A DNA stretch of 64,000 nucleotides from an uncultured Microbacteriaceae bacterium (GTDB taxonomy: Bacteria > Actinomycetota > Actinomycetes > Actinomycetales > Microbacteriaceae): positions 248,001-312,000 of the forward strand of contig CANKXX010000006.1 in NCBI GenBank assembly GCA_947487835.1. Reading direction: 5' to 3'. The notes below the pieces were generated by a model, which saw nothing but the letters and a program-made list of their open reading frames with translations, did not search any database and was not told the origin of the DNA. Below, piece by piece: positions 35,433 to 43,562 of the stretch (position 1 is the stretch's first letter; every line of letters begins with the position of its first letter). The position numbers and the translations under genes were made by a program.

Positions 35433-35906
35433 ATGACCACCCTCGGCCCCTCTGGGCAGGATCCCGTCGCCGGTGGCGCCGGCGAGGGCATGTCCGACTG
35501 GCCGACGGGTCGCCTCCTGTCCACCGCAGCCCGCCTGGTGGAGCATGCCTGGGTGGAGGTGCTCGACGAGCTCGGGCTCACGCACGCCGGCCTCATCGTG
35601 CTGCACGTGCTCGGCGAGGGGCCGTTCAGCCAGCGAGACCTGGCGCGCCGCGCCCGCGTGGAGACGCAGACCATGTCGCGCACGCTCGAGCGCCTCGAGC
35701 GCGAGGGCTTCGTCACCCGGACGAGGGACCCCCGGGACGGACGCCGTCACCTCGTCGCCCGCACCGAGGCGGGAACGGCGGCATGGCAGTCGGCGAGGAG
35801 CAGGGAGGCCGACCTCTTCCCCCCGCTCTCCCAGCACGACGCCCTCCGGAGCGCGCTCCTCGAGATCATCGACGCCGTCGCCGCCAAGCGCTGGTCGGGG
35901 TCCTGA
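35433..35906 (+). CDS. MarR-family transcriptional regulator
   Basis: A 157-residue winged-helix regulator: FSQRDLARRARVETQTMSRT forms the HTH, and LEREGFVTRTRDPRDGRRHL the wing, as in MarR proteins that bind palindromic DNA as dimers and respond to small ligands. It is divergent from the EPS sugar-transferase operon and may regulate it or itself (inference). The ATG at 35433 lies just after a TAGATT hexamer (35421-35426), so the mRNA may be leaderless; an internal ATG at 35490 is an alternative. Confidence 0.88.
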   Translation: MTTLGPSGQDPVAGGAGEGMSDWPTGRLLSTAARLVEHAWVEVLDELGLTHAGLIVLHVLGEGPFSQRDLARRARVETQTMSRTLERLEREGFVTRTRDPRDGRRHLVARTEAGTAAWQSARSREADLFPPLSQHDALRSALLEIIDAVAAKRWSGS

Positions 35907-36021
35907 CCGGACCGAGCCCGCCCGCGCCCGACCACACGAAGCCGATCCGACCTCTCGATCAGCCGCGCGCGGCACGGGGAGGCAGGTTTACGCTCGGCAG
36001 TGAGAACAGGAGGCCGAGCAA

Positions 36022-36249
36022 ATGGTGGATCCCGGTGAGCAGAACGAGCCGATCATGGACGGCGTGCACGGCGAGGACGGCACGCAGCGGGCCAAGACCG
36101 AGGGCATCCTCGCGCAGAGCGAGCAGGACTACACGGGGCGGCCCGTCGAGGACGTGCTCGAGCTCCTGACCCAGCGGTTCGAGCAGAGCGGCGTCGCCAT
36201 CGACCAGGAGACGCTGGAGCGCGAGGCCAGGCGCATCTCCGAACTCTGA
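36022..36249 (+). CDS. Small conserved hypothetical acidic protein
   Basis: A 75-residue soluble, acidic protein with no signal or membrane segment. A good ribosome-binding site (caggagg, 36007-36013) precedes the ATG. The C-terminal half looks helical and amphipathic (VEDVLELLTQRFEQSGVAID...). The function is not recognised. It lies about 115 bases after the MarR gene in the same direction. Confidence 0.7.
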   Translation: MVDPGEQNEPIMDGVHGEDGTQRAKTEGILAQSEQDYTGRPVEDVLELLTQRFEQSGVAIDQETLEREARRISEL

Positions 36250-36386
36250 ACCGCTCCTCTTCTTCCTGGGAGTGGCTTCCACTACTTACCCCGATAATCA
36301 ATCCCTTGCAGGTATTTTCTCCAGGCGTTTGGCTTGGACAGCGGGAGAAAGCCACGACCCGCCGAATGCTAGGGGTTGGTCACGGG

Positions 36387-36647
36387 ATGGGCGAAGTCGC
36401 CGAGGCGAGAGGCATGCGGGCCGACGAGTGCTCCGCCGCCTGCGCTCCCACCACATCGATGTGGCGCCAGCTGGAGGACGGCCTCTGGGCTTTCTCCGAG
36501 CGTCCCGGTTCCCTGCGCGTGATCGAGCGCTGCGGTGACGCCGAGTACGTCGTGCACAGCGGTCACCGCTCTCAGCTCGGGCGGTTCCCGAGCCTCTCGG
36601 TCGCCATGAGCGCGGCCGCCGCGGGGGTCCCCGCCGCCGTCGCCTGA
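36387..36647 (+). CDS. Possible small hypothetical protein
   Basis: An open frame of up to 113 codons from 36306; starts at 36366, 36387, 36414 and 36459 are all possible and none has a clear ribosome-binding site. The C-terminal part (MWRQLEDGLWAFSERPG then VIERCGDAEYVVHSG and ELGRFPSL-like QLGRFPSLSVA) has a folded-domain look, with a beta pattern typical of short actinobacterial proteins, so I consider it probably real. The rest of the 36250-36834 interval shows no other feature. Confidence 0.45.
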   Translation: MGEVAEARGMRADECSAACAPTTSMWRQLEDGLWAFSERPGSLRVIERCGDAEYVVHSGHRSQLGRFPSLSVAMSAAAAGVPAAVA

Positions 36648-36834
36648 CCTGCTCGAGAGGGCGGATCTCGCCTTCCGCGGGTCCCCCTCAGCAGGAGATC
36701 CGCGGCACTGCCTCGCGTAGTACCCCCGTTCGAGGGGCATGGCAACCCCCTTGTCGGCACCCTCCGCCCCGGACTTGCATTGAAATGTGCCTCGACATCT
36801 GGGTCGGGGCCCGAAATCAGCAGAGGAGCGCACG

Positions 36835-37596
36835 ATGGTCAACGACCAAACAGGTGGCTTTGAGACGCAGACGACGACTTCCACGGCCAAGAACGAGGCG
36901 GCAGGCCTCGCGAACGAGGCGAAGGGATCCGCCCAGCAGGTCGGCGGTGTCGCCAAGGAGCAGGCCTCGAAGGTGGCTTCCGAAGTGGGTCAGCAGGCCA
37001 AGGGCATGCTGCACCAGGTGACCGGCGAGCTGCGCTCGCAGGCCGGCACCCAGCAGCAGAAGGCGACGACCGGGCTGCAGAACGTGAGCCAGCAGCTGCA
37101 CTCCATGGCGGACGGCGCCGACTCCGGTGTCGCGTCCAACGTGGTCCGCGAAGTGGCGTCCCGCGTCAGCACCGCCGCCAACTGGCTCGAGAACCGCGAG
37201 CCCGCCGAGCTGCTCGAGGACGTGAAGCGTTTCGCCCGTCGTTCGCCGGGCCTCTTCATCGCGATCTCCGCGGGAGCCGGCCTCATCGCCGGACGCCTGA
37301 CGAAGGCTCTTGTCTCGAACGCCCAGGACGAGAAGGAGTCGGCCAACTACACCGGCGCCACCACGACGGCCGACTACGGCTACGGCTCGACCACGGGTTC
37401 GACCGGTTATGCAACCGGCGCGGGCCTGGCCGGCGGCTACACCGGCGGCAGCTACAGCGACGCACCCGTGGGTTCCGCCACGGCGCCGTTCGTCGCCCCC
37501 GCGGGTGACCCCGTCGTCGACGAGGCCCTCGGCTACGACGAGCTCGGCACGAACATCGACGGGACTCCCCGCGGTGACGCCGGAGGCCGACTGTGA
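36835..37596 (+). CDS. Membrane-associated Ala/Gly-rich hypothetical protein
   Basis: A 253-residue protein, first of a three-gene overlapping operon. Residues 15-95 form a long amphipathic, Lys/Gln/Ala-rich helix of the stress-protein type (repeats like NEAKGSAQQVGG and KEQASKVASEVGQQ). A single hydrophobic segment (about 140-160, SPGLFIAISAGAGLIAGRLT) probably anchors it, and the C-terminus is Gly/Thr/Tyr-rich. ATG at 36835 with agaggag upstream. Its neighbours encode a holin-X-type and a DUF3618 protein, a set usual in actinobacteria and thought to affect the membrane or envelope under stress. The precise role is unknown. Confidence 0.8.
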   Translation: MVNDQTGGFETQTTTSTAKNEAAGLANEAKGSAQQVGGVAKEQASKVASEVGQQAKGMLHQVTGELRSQAGTQQQKATTGLQNVSQQLHSMADGADSGVASNVVREVASRVSTAANWLENREPAELLEDVKRFARRSPGLFIAISAGAGLIAGRLTKALVSNAQDEKESANYTGATTTADYGYGSTTGSTGYATGAGLAGGYTGGSYSDAPVGSATAPFVAPAGDPVVDEALGYDELGTNIDGTPRGDAGGRL

Positions 37597-38054
37597 CCGA
37601 TCCGTTCATCAGCGATCGCTCCGCGGGAGCGGCGCACCCCGTCGCGCCCGACCCGGACAGCCCCACCGAGCGTGCGGCCAACGAGTCGCTCGGTTCGCTG
37701 CTCGGCGAGGTGACGCGTGACATCTCCACGCTCATGCGCCAGGAGGTCGAGCTCGCCAAGGCGGAGCTGAAGCAGTCCGCCACCAAGGCGGGCAAGGGCG
37801 CGGGCATGTTCGGCGGCGCTGCGCTCGCCGGCTACTTCACCCTGCTCTTCCTCTCCATCGCGCTGTGGTGGGGCCTCGGTCACCTGATCGACAACGGCTG
37901 GTCCGCGGTCGTCGTCGCCCTGATCTGGGGCATCATCGGCCTGGTCCTGTTCCTTCGCGGCAAGAAGGAGCTCAAGCAGGTCGAGGGGCTCCCGCAGACG
38001 ACCGATTCCATCAAGAAGATTCCCGAAACCTTTAAGAACGGAGAACCGCGATGA
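37593..38054 (+). CDS. Phage_holin_3_6 (holin-X-like) family membrane protein
   Basis: A 153-residue protein matching the actinobacterial Phage_holin_3_6 (PF07332) family: an amphipathic segment LMRQEVELAKAELKQSATKA, two membrane helices (about 72-95 and 100-122) and a basic C-terminus (RGKKELKQVEGLP). Despite the family name it is a chromosomal household protein, not evidence of a prophage. GTG at 37593 overlaps the preceding stop (GTGA). Confidence 0.87.
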   Translation: MTDPFISDRSAGAAHPVAPDPDSPTERAANESLGSLLGEVTRDISTLMRQEVELAKAELKQSATKAGKGAGMFGGAALAGYFTLLFLSIALWWGLGHLIDNGWSAVVVALIWGIIGLVLFLRGKKELKQVEGLPQTTDSIKKIPETFKNGEPR

Positions 38055-38719
38055 GCGACCCCGACCAGATCCGCGAGGAAATCGAACGTACCCGGCGCGA
38101 ACTGGGCACCGATGTCGACGCGCTCGCCGAAAAGGTGAACCCGTCCAGCATCGCCCACCGCCAGACAGACAAGGTCAAGAGCGCCGTCGGTGGCGCCGTG
38201 AACAGTGTGAAGGAGCGTGTCATGGGTGTCGCAGATGACGTGAAGAGCGCGGGATCGTCCGCACTGCACTCGGCGGGCGACCACGCGTCGTCGGCCGGTG
38301 GCGGCCTGCACTCCGCCGGCTCGTCGGTCGGCAGCAGCCTGTCCTCCGCGGGCAGCAGCATCTCCGCGACCTCGGGTCGTGCGGTCGAGAAGGCGAAGGG
38401 CAACCCCCTCGCCGTCGGCCTCATCGCCTTCGGCGTCGGCTGGCTCGTCTCCTCCCTGATCCCGTCCACGGGCAAGGAGCAGGAGCTGGCCTCCAACGCC
38501 AAGGAGGCGGCGGCGCCGCTCAAGGAGAAGGTGACGGACGCGGCCAAGGAGGTCGCCCAGAACCTGAAGGAGCCCGCCCAGGAGGCGGCCGAGTCGCTGA
38601 AGGGCACCGCCCAGGAGGCCGTGTCGACCGTCAAGGACGAGGGCGCATCCGCCGCCAGCGACCTCAAGGGGTCGGCGCAGGACGCGAAGCAGTCGGTTCA
38701 GGACAGCAGGACGCCGTAG
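38051..38719 (+). CDS. DUF3618 domain protein
   Basis: A 222-residue protein. The N-terminal DUF3618 segment (PDQIREEIERTRRELGTDVD and LAEKVNPSSIAHRQ) is followed by Ser/Gly-rich sequence, one membrane segment (about 117-135, NPLAVGLIAFGVGWLVSSLI) and a C-terminal Lys/Ala/Glu helix with LEA-like repeats (KEAAAPLKEKVTDAAKEVAQ). ATG overlaps the holin gene's stop as ATGA. It is the last gene of the operon, followed by two strong terminators. Confidence 0.9.
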   Translation: MSDPDQIREEIERTRRELGTDVDALAEKVNPSSIAHRQTDKVKSAVGGAVNSVKERVMGVADDVKSAGSSALHSAGDHASSAGGGLHSAGSSVGSSLSSAGSSISATSGRAVEKAKGNPLAVGLIAFGVGWLVSSLIPSTGKEQELASNAKEAAAPLKEKVTDAAKEVAQNLKEPAQEAAESLKGTAQEAVSTVKDEGASAASDLKGSAQDAKQSVQDSRTP

Positions 38720-38751
38720 CTCTCCCCGCCACCGCGCCTGAGCCGAGATGA

Positions 38752-38810
38752 CTGTCTCGGCGCCCAGAAGGCCGAGACAGCGACCGGCCGCCCACCAGGG
38801 CGGCCGGTCG
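38752..38810 (+). terminator. Tandem terminator hairpins after DUF3618 operon
   Basis: Two perfect stems in a row: CTGTCTCGGC/GCCGAGACAG (38752-38761 with 38771-38780) and a 13-bp CGACCGGCCGCCC/GGGCGGCCGGTCG (38781-38793 with 38798-38810), the latter followed by TTCGG. Confidence 0.85.
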
Positions 38811-38896
38811 TTCGGCGTCGGGGCTCGGACAACGCTCGGACAATCCCCGGGGGATCGACCCGGTTGCGCGACGAAGGAGACGTAACCATCCTCACA

Positions 38897-39649
38897 GTGC
38901 CCATCTCCGTGGTGATCCCGGTGAAGGACGACGCCCGGCTGCTCGAGCGGTGCCTGGAGGCGCTGGACGGGCAGACCGTTCGCCCGCTCGAGGTCATCGT
39001 GGTGGACAACGGCAGCGTGGACGACAGCGCCGCCGTCGCGCGGGCGCACGGGGCGCGGGTGCTCGCGGAGCAGGCGCCGGGCATCGCCGCCGCCAGCAGT
39101 ACGGGCTACGACGCCGCGACGGGCGCCGTCATCGCTCGCTGCGATGCGGATTCCGTTCCTCCGGCCGACTGGCTGCAGCGCATCGCGGTGGCCTTCGCCT
39201 CCGATCCCGGGCTCGCCGCCGTCACCGGGCCGGGACGCTTCTACGGGGTGTCCCGGGCGACCGCGGCCGTCGGCGACGTCCTCTACATGCGCGGCTACTT
39301 CGCGAGCATGACCGTGGCGCTCGGCCATCCGCCGCTGTTCGGCTCCAACGCGGCCTTCCTCTCCTCCGCCTGGCGGGCCGTGCGGGCCGGCGTCCACCGG
39401 CACGACCTCGGCATGCACGACGACGTCGACCTCAGCGTGCATCTCGGCCCCGAGCGCCGCATCCGCTACGACAGGCGGCTGGTGGTCGCTGTGTCCGGGC
39501 GCCCGCTCGTGGACAGGGCCGGGATGGGCCTTCGCGCCAGCCGTGGCGTGCGCTCGATCGTCGCGCACTGGCCGGGTGAGCTGCCGCCGCACCGGTGGCG
39601 CGCCCGGATCGCCGCCGACCTGCGCCGGAGGCGAGGGGCTCGACGGTGA
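38897..39649 (+). CDS. Family 2 glycosyltransferase
   Basis: About 250 residues of GT-A fold: ISVVIPVKDDARLLERCLEA, EVIVVDNGSVDDSA (nucleotide-binding Asp), the metal motif RCDADSVPP (DxD) and GSNAAFLSSAWR. It would transfer a sugar from a nucleotide donor to a lipid or glycan. The start is uncertain: the best Shine-Dalgarno (gaaggaga, 38873-38880) is 16 bases from the GTG at 38897 and seven from an ATC; an upstream TTG at 38864 is also in frame. It is coupled to the next gene by a GTGA overlap. Confidence 0.85.
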   Translation: MPISVVIPVKDDARLLERCLEALDGQTVRPLEVIVVDNGSVDDSAAVARAHGARVLAEQAPGIAAASSTGYDAATGAVIARCDADSVPPADWLQRIAVAFASDPGLAAVTGPGRFYGVSRATAAVGDVLYMRGYFASMTVALGHPPLFGSNAAFLSSAWRAVRAGVHRHDLGMHDDVDLSVHLGPERRIRYDRRLVVAVSGRPLVDRAGMGLRASRGVRSIVAHWPGELPPHRWRARIAADLRRRRGARR

Positions 39650-40128
39650 CCGCGGGCGACGCCGCCGGACGGCGGTACGAGACCCAGCGCCGGCTCCCCA
39701 CCCCGGCGGAGCATCGATCCCTTGCGACGTCGGTCGGCTGGGCCGACCACTTCGATTGGGAGACGCTCCCGCAGTCGCTCGACGGTTCGCTCACGGGGGT
39801 GGTGGTGCTGAGCGCCGGCGTCGCGGTGGCGATGGGGCGGCTGGTCGGCGACGGCGCCCACTACTTCTACGTGCAGAACGTCATCGTGCACCCCGACCAT
39901 CGCGAGGAGGGGCTCGGCACCCTCGTGCTCGAGGAGCTGATCGCCTGGGTCGAGCGCACGGCGCCGTCTGACGCCTTCGTCGGCCTCTTCTCCAGCCCGG
40001 AGGGGGAGACGCTGTACGCCCAGCACGGCTTCGGCACCGAGGACATGACCGGCATGCACCGGACGGTGCGGCCGGTGCGGCCTGCGAAAGCCTCGGGCGC
40101 GACGACAGCTGAGAGAACGGATGCGTAG
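39646..40128 (+). CDS. GNAT-family N-acetyltransferase
   Basis: A 160-residue acetyltransferase with the acetyl-CoA motif NVIVHPDHREEGLGTLVLEE (the basic/Gly loop) and the C-terminal LYAQHGF segment typical of GNAT proteins. The substrate is unknown. GTG at 39646 overlaps the glycosyltransferase stop as GTGA. Confidence 0.88.
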   Translation: MTAGDAAGRRYETQRRLPTPAEHRSLATSVGWADHFDWETLPQSLDGSLTGVVVLSAGVAVAMGRLVGDGAHYFYVQNVIVHPDHREEGLGTLVLEELIAWVERTAPSDAFVGLFSSPEGETLYAQHGFGTEDMTGMHRTVRPVRPAKASGATTAERTDA

Positions 40129-41284
40129 GGTCGATCGCATGGAAGAAGAGAACCCCTCGTCCCGACAGTCGCTCCGGGAGGTCTTCACCGACCGGCTCGG
40201 CTGGCTCGGCGTCCGCAGCGCCCAGATCCTCATCATCATCATCCTTGCCGCGATCGTGGTGTACGGACTCATCCAGCTGAAGCTCGTCGTCATCCCGGTG
40301 CTCGTCGCGCTGATCCTCGCCGCGGCCGTCGGGCCCGTCGTGAACGCGATGCGGCGCCGCGGCATCTCGTCGATCCTCGCCACCTGGATCACCCTGCTGG
40401 CCGGCATCGCCGTGTTCGGCGGCGTCATCACCCTCATCGTCTTCGCGGTGCGGAACCAGTGGGACGAGCTCGCGACGTCGGCCGTCGAGGGCCTCGACCA
40501 GCTGCAGAACCTGCTCTCCAACGGTCCCATCCCCATCGACGAGCAGCAGATCACGGAGGCCCGCGAGGCGGTCGTCGGCTTCCTGACCAGCAGCTCGTTC
40601 GGCTCCGGCGCCCTCGCCGGCGTCTCGGCCGCGGGAGAGTTCATCACGGGGGCCCTGCTCACCTTCGTGGTGCTGTTCTTCTTCCTCAAGGACGGCGGCG
40701 ACATCTGGAACTTCTTCCTCCGCCCGTTCCGCGGTGAGCGGCTCGAGCGCGGACGCCGCGTCGGCCTGGTGTCGCTCAAGGTGCTCGGCGGCTACGTCCG
40801 CGGCACCGCGCTCATCGCCTTCGTCGACGCCGTGGGCATCGGCATCGGCCTCGTGATCCTGCAGGTACCGCTCGCGCTCCCGCTCGCCGTCGTGGTCTTC
40901 GTCACCGCGTTCATCCCGATCGTGGGCGCCACCCTCGCGGGCGTCCTCGCGGCCCTCGTCGCGCTCGTGGCCAACGGCCCCGTCGCCGCGCTCCTCGTGC
41001 TCGGTGTCGTCGTCGTGGTCAACCAGCTCGAGGGCAACCTGCTGCAGCCCATCATCATGGCGCGCTCGCTCAAGCTGCACGCCCTCGTCATCCTCGTCGC
41101 GCTGACCGCGGGCACCATCCTCGGCGGCATCGTCGGCGCGGTCCTCTCGGTGCCGATCGCCGCCGTCGCCTGGGCCATCGTCAAGGTCTGGAACCGGCCC
41201 GAGGACGGCAGCTTCGACCGGCCCCGACGGGTCGCGCGCGGGGCAGCCCACGCCGTGACCGCCCAGCCGGCCACCACCCCCTGA
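40121..41284 (+). CDS. AI-2E family transporter (PF01594)
   Basis: A 387-residue membrane protein with about eight helices: ILIIIILAAIVVYGLIQLK near the N-terminus, LVGPVV-type helix pair, FITGALLTFVVLFFFLKDGG and the diagnostic C-terminal segment with FIPIVGATLAGV and VNQLEGNLLQPIIMARS. The family includes quorum-signal exporters and Na+/H+ antiporters; the substrate is not known. The ATG at 40121 follows gagag and overlaps the GNAT gene by 8 bases; the ATG at 40139 is an alternative. Confidence 0.9.
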   Translation: MRRVDRMEEENPSSRQSLREVFTDRLGWLGVRSAQILIIIILAAIVVYGLIQLKLVVIPVLVALILAAAVGPVVNAMRRRGISSILATWITLLAGIAVFGGVITLIVFAVRNQWDELATSAVEGLDQLQNLLSNGPIPIDEQQITEAREAVVGFLTSSSFGSGALAGVSAAGEFITGALLTFVVLFFFLKDGGDIWNFFLRPFRGERLERGRRVGLVSLKVLGGYVRGTALIAFVDAVGIGIGLVILQVPLALPLAVVVFVTAFIPIVGATLAGVLAALVALVANGPVAALLVLGVVVVVNQLEGNLLQPIIMARSLKLHALVILVALTAGTILGGIVGAVLSVPIAAVAWAIVKVWNRPEDGSFDRPRRVARGAAHAVTAQPATTP

Positions 41285-41292
41285 CCGGCACC

Positions 41293-42042
41293 GTGGGGAA
41301 CGACCGCGGGTCGCGTCCGGAGGCCGGGCGCGGCTCGACCGCGGGACCCGGCGCGGCCGCCGCCGGACGGGTCCTGGCCACGGTCTTCGCGGGGCTGAAG
41401 CTTCTGCGGCCGGTCCGTCCCATCCACCCGGACGGTGTCGCCCTCACGGGTGCGCTCGAGCGCACCGGGACGGCGGTGCCGTCCGGCATCCACTGGGTCG
41501 ACTCTCCCGGCCGTGACGCGGTCGCGGGTCGCGTGTCCCGGTCGATCGGGCTGCCGCACGCGCTGCCCGACATCGTGGGCCTCGCCCTCCGGCTGGAGGG
41601 CGGGGCTCACGGCGACCTTTTCCTCGCCTCCACCGGGCTCGGGGTGCCGTCCCGGTACCTGCTTCGGCTGCTCCTGCGTGCCGACCGGGCCCGCTACACG
41701 ACGCTCCTGCCCTATCGCGGCGACCGGGGTGCGGTGCTGATCGGCGCGCGCACGCTGTCCGCGCCGGCGCTGCCGGCGCGGCCGCGCGAGCTGGCGGACG
41801 CGCTGGCGGCGGGGGAATGGGTGCTCGGCGTCTACCACGCGCGGCCGTTCGGGCGCTGGCACCGCTTCGGCACCCTGACACTGGGGCTCGAGGGCGGGAG
41901 CGAGGGCGGGGCTGGTGGCATCGACACCGGGCGTCGGCTCGACCCCGTGCTGCACGTGCTCCCCGGCGCGACGCACTACCCGTGGATCGCCGCGGTGCGC
42001 GAACCCGCCTACCGCGTCGCGCGGCGCGGTCGCCCCGCCTGA
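41293..42042 (+). CDS. Conserved hypothetical protein
   Basis: A 249-residue soluble protein, GTG start at 41293, eight bases after the transporter gene, so probably co-transcribed. It has conserved-looking segments (LRPVRPIHPDGVALTGALER, RLSRSIGLPHALPDIVGLAL-type and HYPWIAAVREPAYR) and ends Arg-rich. I do not recognise a function. It is followed by a terminator and a convergent SDR gene. Confidence 0.72.
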   Translation: MGNDRGSRPEAGRGSTAGPGAAAAGRVLATVFAGLKLLRPVRPIHPDGVALTGALERTGTAVPSGIHWVDSPGRDAVAGRVSRSIGLPHALPDIVGLALRLEGGAHGDLFLASTGLGVPSRYLLRLLLRADRARYTTLLPYRGDRGAVLIGARTLSAPALPARPRELADALAAGEWVLGVYHARPFGRWHRFGTLTLGLEGGSEGGAGGIDTGRRLDPVLHVLPGATHYPWIAAVREPAYRVARRGRPA

Positions 42043-42077
42043 CCGGCGCCGTGACCGTAGCCGCCACGGGGAACGCC

Positions 42078-42114
42078 GATGGCGGGCCCCCGCCGTCGGC
42101 GCGGGCCCGCCATC
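42078..42114. terminator. Bidirectional terminator between convergent genes
   Basis: A perfect 12-bp stem GATGGCGGGCCC/GGGCCCGCCATC (42078-42089 with 42103-42114) lies between the converging hypothetical and SDR genes. Confidence 0.85.
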
Positions 42115-42125
42115 AGGGTGGGGGA

Positions 42126-43061
42126 TCAGAGCGGGGCGTTGACGCTCGTGGCGTCGGAGACGATCTGCCAGAGCGTGCGCCCCAGCCCGTCGTCCTGGGA
42201 GAGCCGGCTGCCGTTGACCGCCGTGGGGCGGCCGCGCAGTTCGCCGATGCCGCGCGGCGCGATGAACTGGCCGCCGCGCACGCCGGGGAACGTCGCCGCG
42301 AACAGCTGCGGCAGGGCGCCCTGCTCGACGGGCTGGCCGACGGTCCGCATGAACACGCTCGAGGCGAGGCTCACCGGCGCGGGCGCATCGGATCCCATGT
42401 TGCTGCCGATGTTCGTCGAGGTGAGGCCCGGGTGCGCGGCGACGCTGATGGTCTGCGCCCCCGTGCTCCGCAGGCGGCGGTCCAGCTCACGCGCGAACAG
42501 GAGATTCGCCAGCTTCGTGCGGCCGTAGACCTCGAACGCGCTGTAGCCCTCGCCGCGGAGGTCGGCCTGGATGCGGGCGGCGTCCATGCCCGCCCGGCGG
42601 TGGGCGATGCTCGAGACGGTGACGACCCGGCTACCGGGGAGGTCCGTCATCATGGGCAGCAGGTGCCAGGTCAGCGCCATGTGGCCGAGCACGTTGGTGG
42701 CCCACTGCAGCTCGAACCCGTCGACGGAGAACTGCAGCGGCGGCGCCATGATGCCCGCGCTGTTGATCAGCAGGTCGACGCCGGCCGCGGAGCGCTCGCG
42801 CACGGTGTCCGCCGCGCGGCGCACATCGCCGAGGTCGGAGAGGTCGAGCTGGACCAGCTCGGGCGCCGCGCCGGACGCGGCCCGCGAGACGGTCTCCAGC
42901 GCCGCAGCGCCCTTTTCGTCGTTCCGGCTGCCCAGGAACACGCGGGCGCCGTGCGCGGCGAGCACCTCGGCGCTGCGCAGGCCGAGCCCGCCGGTCGCGC
43001 CCGTGATGAGGGCGACCCTCCCGGTGAGGTCGGGCATTCTGTCATCGGTCCAAGAGGTCAT
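42126..43061 (-). CDS. Short-chain dehydrogenase/reductase
   Basis: A 311-residue classical-type SDR: TGATGGLGLRSAEVLAAHGA for NAD(P) binding, NSAGIMAPP, and the catalytic YGRTKLANLLFAREL (Tyr and Lys). It is related to the retinol-dehydrogenase-like and oxidoreductase SDRs of actinobacteria. Substrate unknown. ATG at 43061; an internal ATG at 43037 would remove an eight-residue N-terminal extension. It stands alone between convergent neighbours. Confidence 0.9.
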   Translation of the reverse strand: MTSWTDDRMPDLTGRVALITGATGGLGLRSAEVLAAHGARVFLGSRNDEKGAAALETVSRAASGAAPELVQLDLSDLGDVRRAADTVRERSAAGVDLLINSAGIMAPPLQFSVDGFELQWATNVLGHMALTWHLLPMMTDLPGSRVVTVSSIAHRRAGMDAARIQADLRGEGYSAFEVYGRTKLANLLFARELDRRLRSTGAQTISVAAHPGLTSTNIGSNMGSDAPAPVSLASSVFMRTVGQPVEQGALPQLFAATFPGVRGGQFIAPRGIGELRGRPTAVNGSRLSQDDGLGRTLWQIVSDATSVNAPL

Positions 43062-43199
43062 GTCCCCAGTCTTCCCGAAGCGGCAACCCGGTGCGCGGCG
43101 ACCGGGCGGACTCGGAGCGAGCGGCGCGGATACCGGCCCTCGACGCGGCCGGGCGGCCCGCTCGGCCTGCGCCCGTGCCCGGCGCCCGGAAACGACGAA

Positions 43200-43225
43200 G
43201 CCGGCCAGGGAGAACCCGGGCCGGC
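43200..43225 (-). terminator. Terminator after tRNA cluster
   Basis: A 7-bp stem GCCGGCC/GGCCGGC is followed, on the minus strand, by TTCGTCGTTT, just beyond the tRNA-Phe gene. Confidence 0.7.
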
Positions 43226-43227
43226 GG

Positions 43228-43303
43228 TGGTGGCTGGACGCGGCATCGATCCGCGGACCTTTCGATTTTCAGTCGAACGCTCTACCAACTGAGCTACCCA
43301 GCC
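43228..43303 (-). tRNA. tRNA-Phe (anticodon GAA)
   Basis: On the minus strand the sequence folds as a cloverleaf with acceptor GGCTGGG, anticodon arm cgactGAAaatcg (GAA) and T-arm region around gatcgatgc. CCA is encoded at 43228-43230; discriminator A at 43231. It is the last of three tRNA genes read in the order Glu, Asp, Phe. Confidence 0.95.
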
Positions 43304-43379
43304 AGAGGGGACGAACCCCTCTAAGGAAAAAAGCCCTTCCTCCCGAGAGTCGAGCCTCGAGGGGAAGCGCTTTTCCTTG

Positions 43380-43453
43380 CGACCCTGACCGGACTTGAAC
43401 CGGCGACCTCCGCCGTGACAGGGCGGCGCGCTAACCAACTGCGCTACAGGGCC
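43380..43453 (-). tRNA. tRNA-Asp (anticodon GTC)
   Basis: Acceptor GGCCCTG/CAGGGTC, anticodon loop cctGTCacg (GTC), T-arm ccggttcaagtccgg, discriminator G. The CCA end is not encoded. Confidence 0.95.
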
Positions 43454-43489
43454 TCGTGATGAAACCTGTGTATTAAGTTATTCCGTTCG

Positions 43490-43562
43490 TGACCCCAACG
43501 GGATTCGAACCCGTGTTAACGCCGTGAAAGGGCGCCGTCCTAGGCCACTAAACGATGGGGCC
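43490..43562 (-). tRNA. tRNA-Glu (anticodon TTC)
   Basis: Acceptor GGCCCCA/TGGGGTC, D-arm with TTTAGTGGCCTAGGAC, anticodon loop cctTTCacg (TTC), T-arm cgggttcgaatcccg, discriminator A; CCA not encoded. Confidence 0.95.

Noticed and set aside
37593-38054. Prophage holin
   Set aside because: The family name is misleading; neighbours are chromosomal stress genes and no other phage genes are present.
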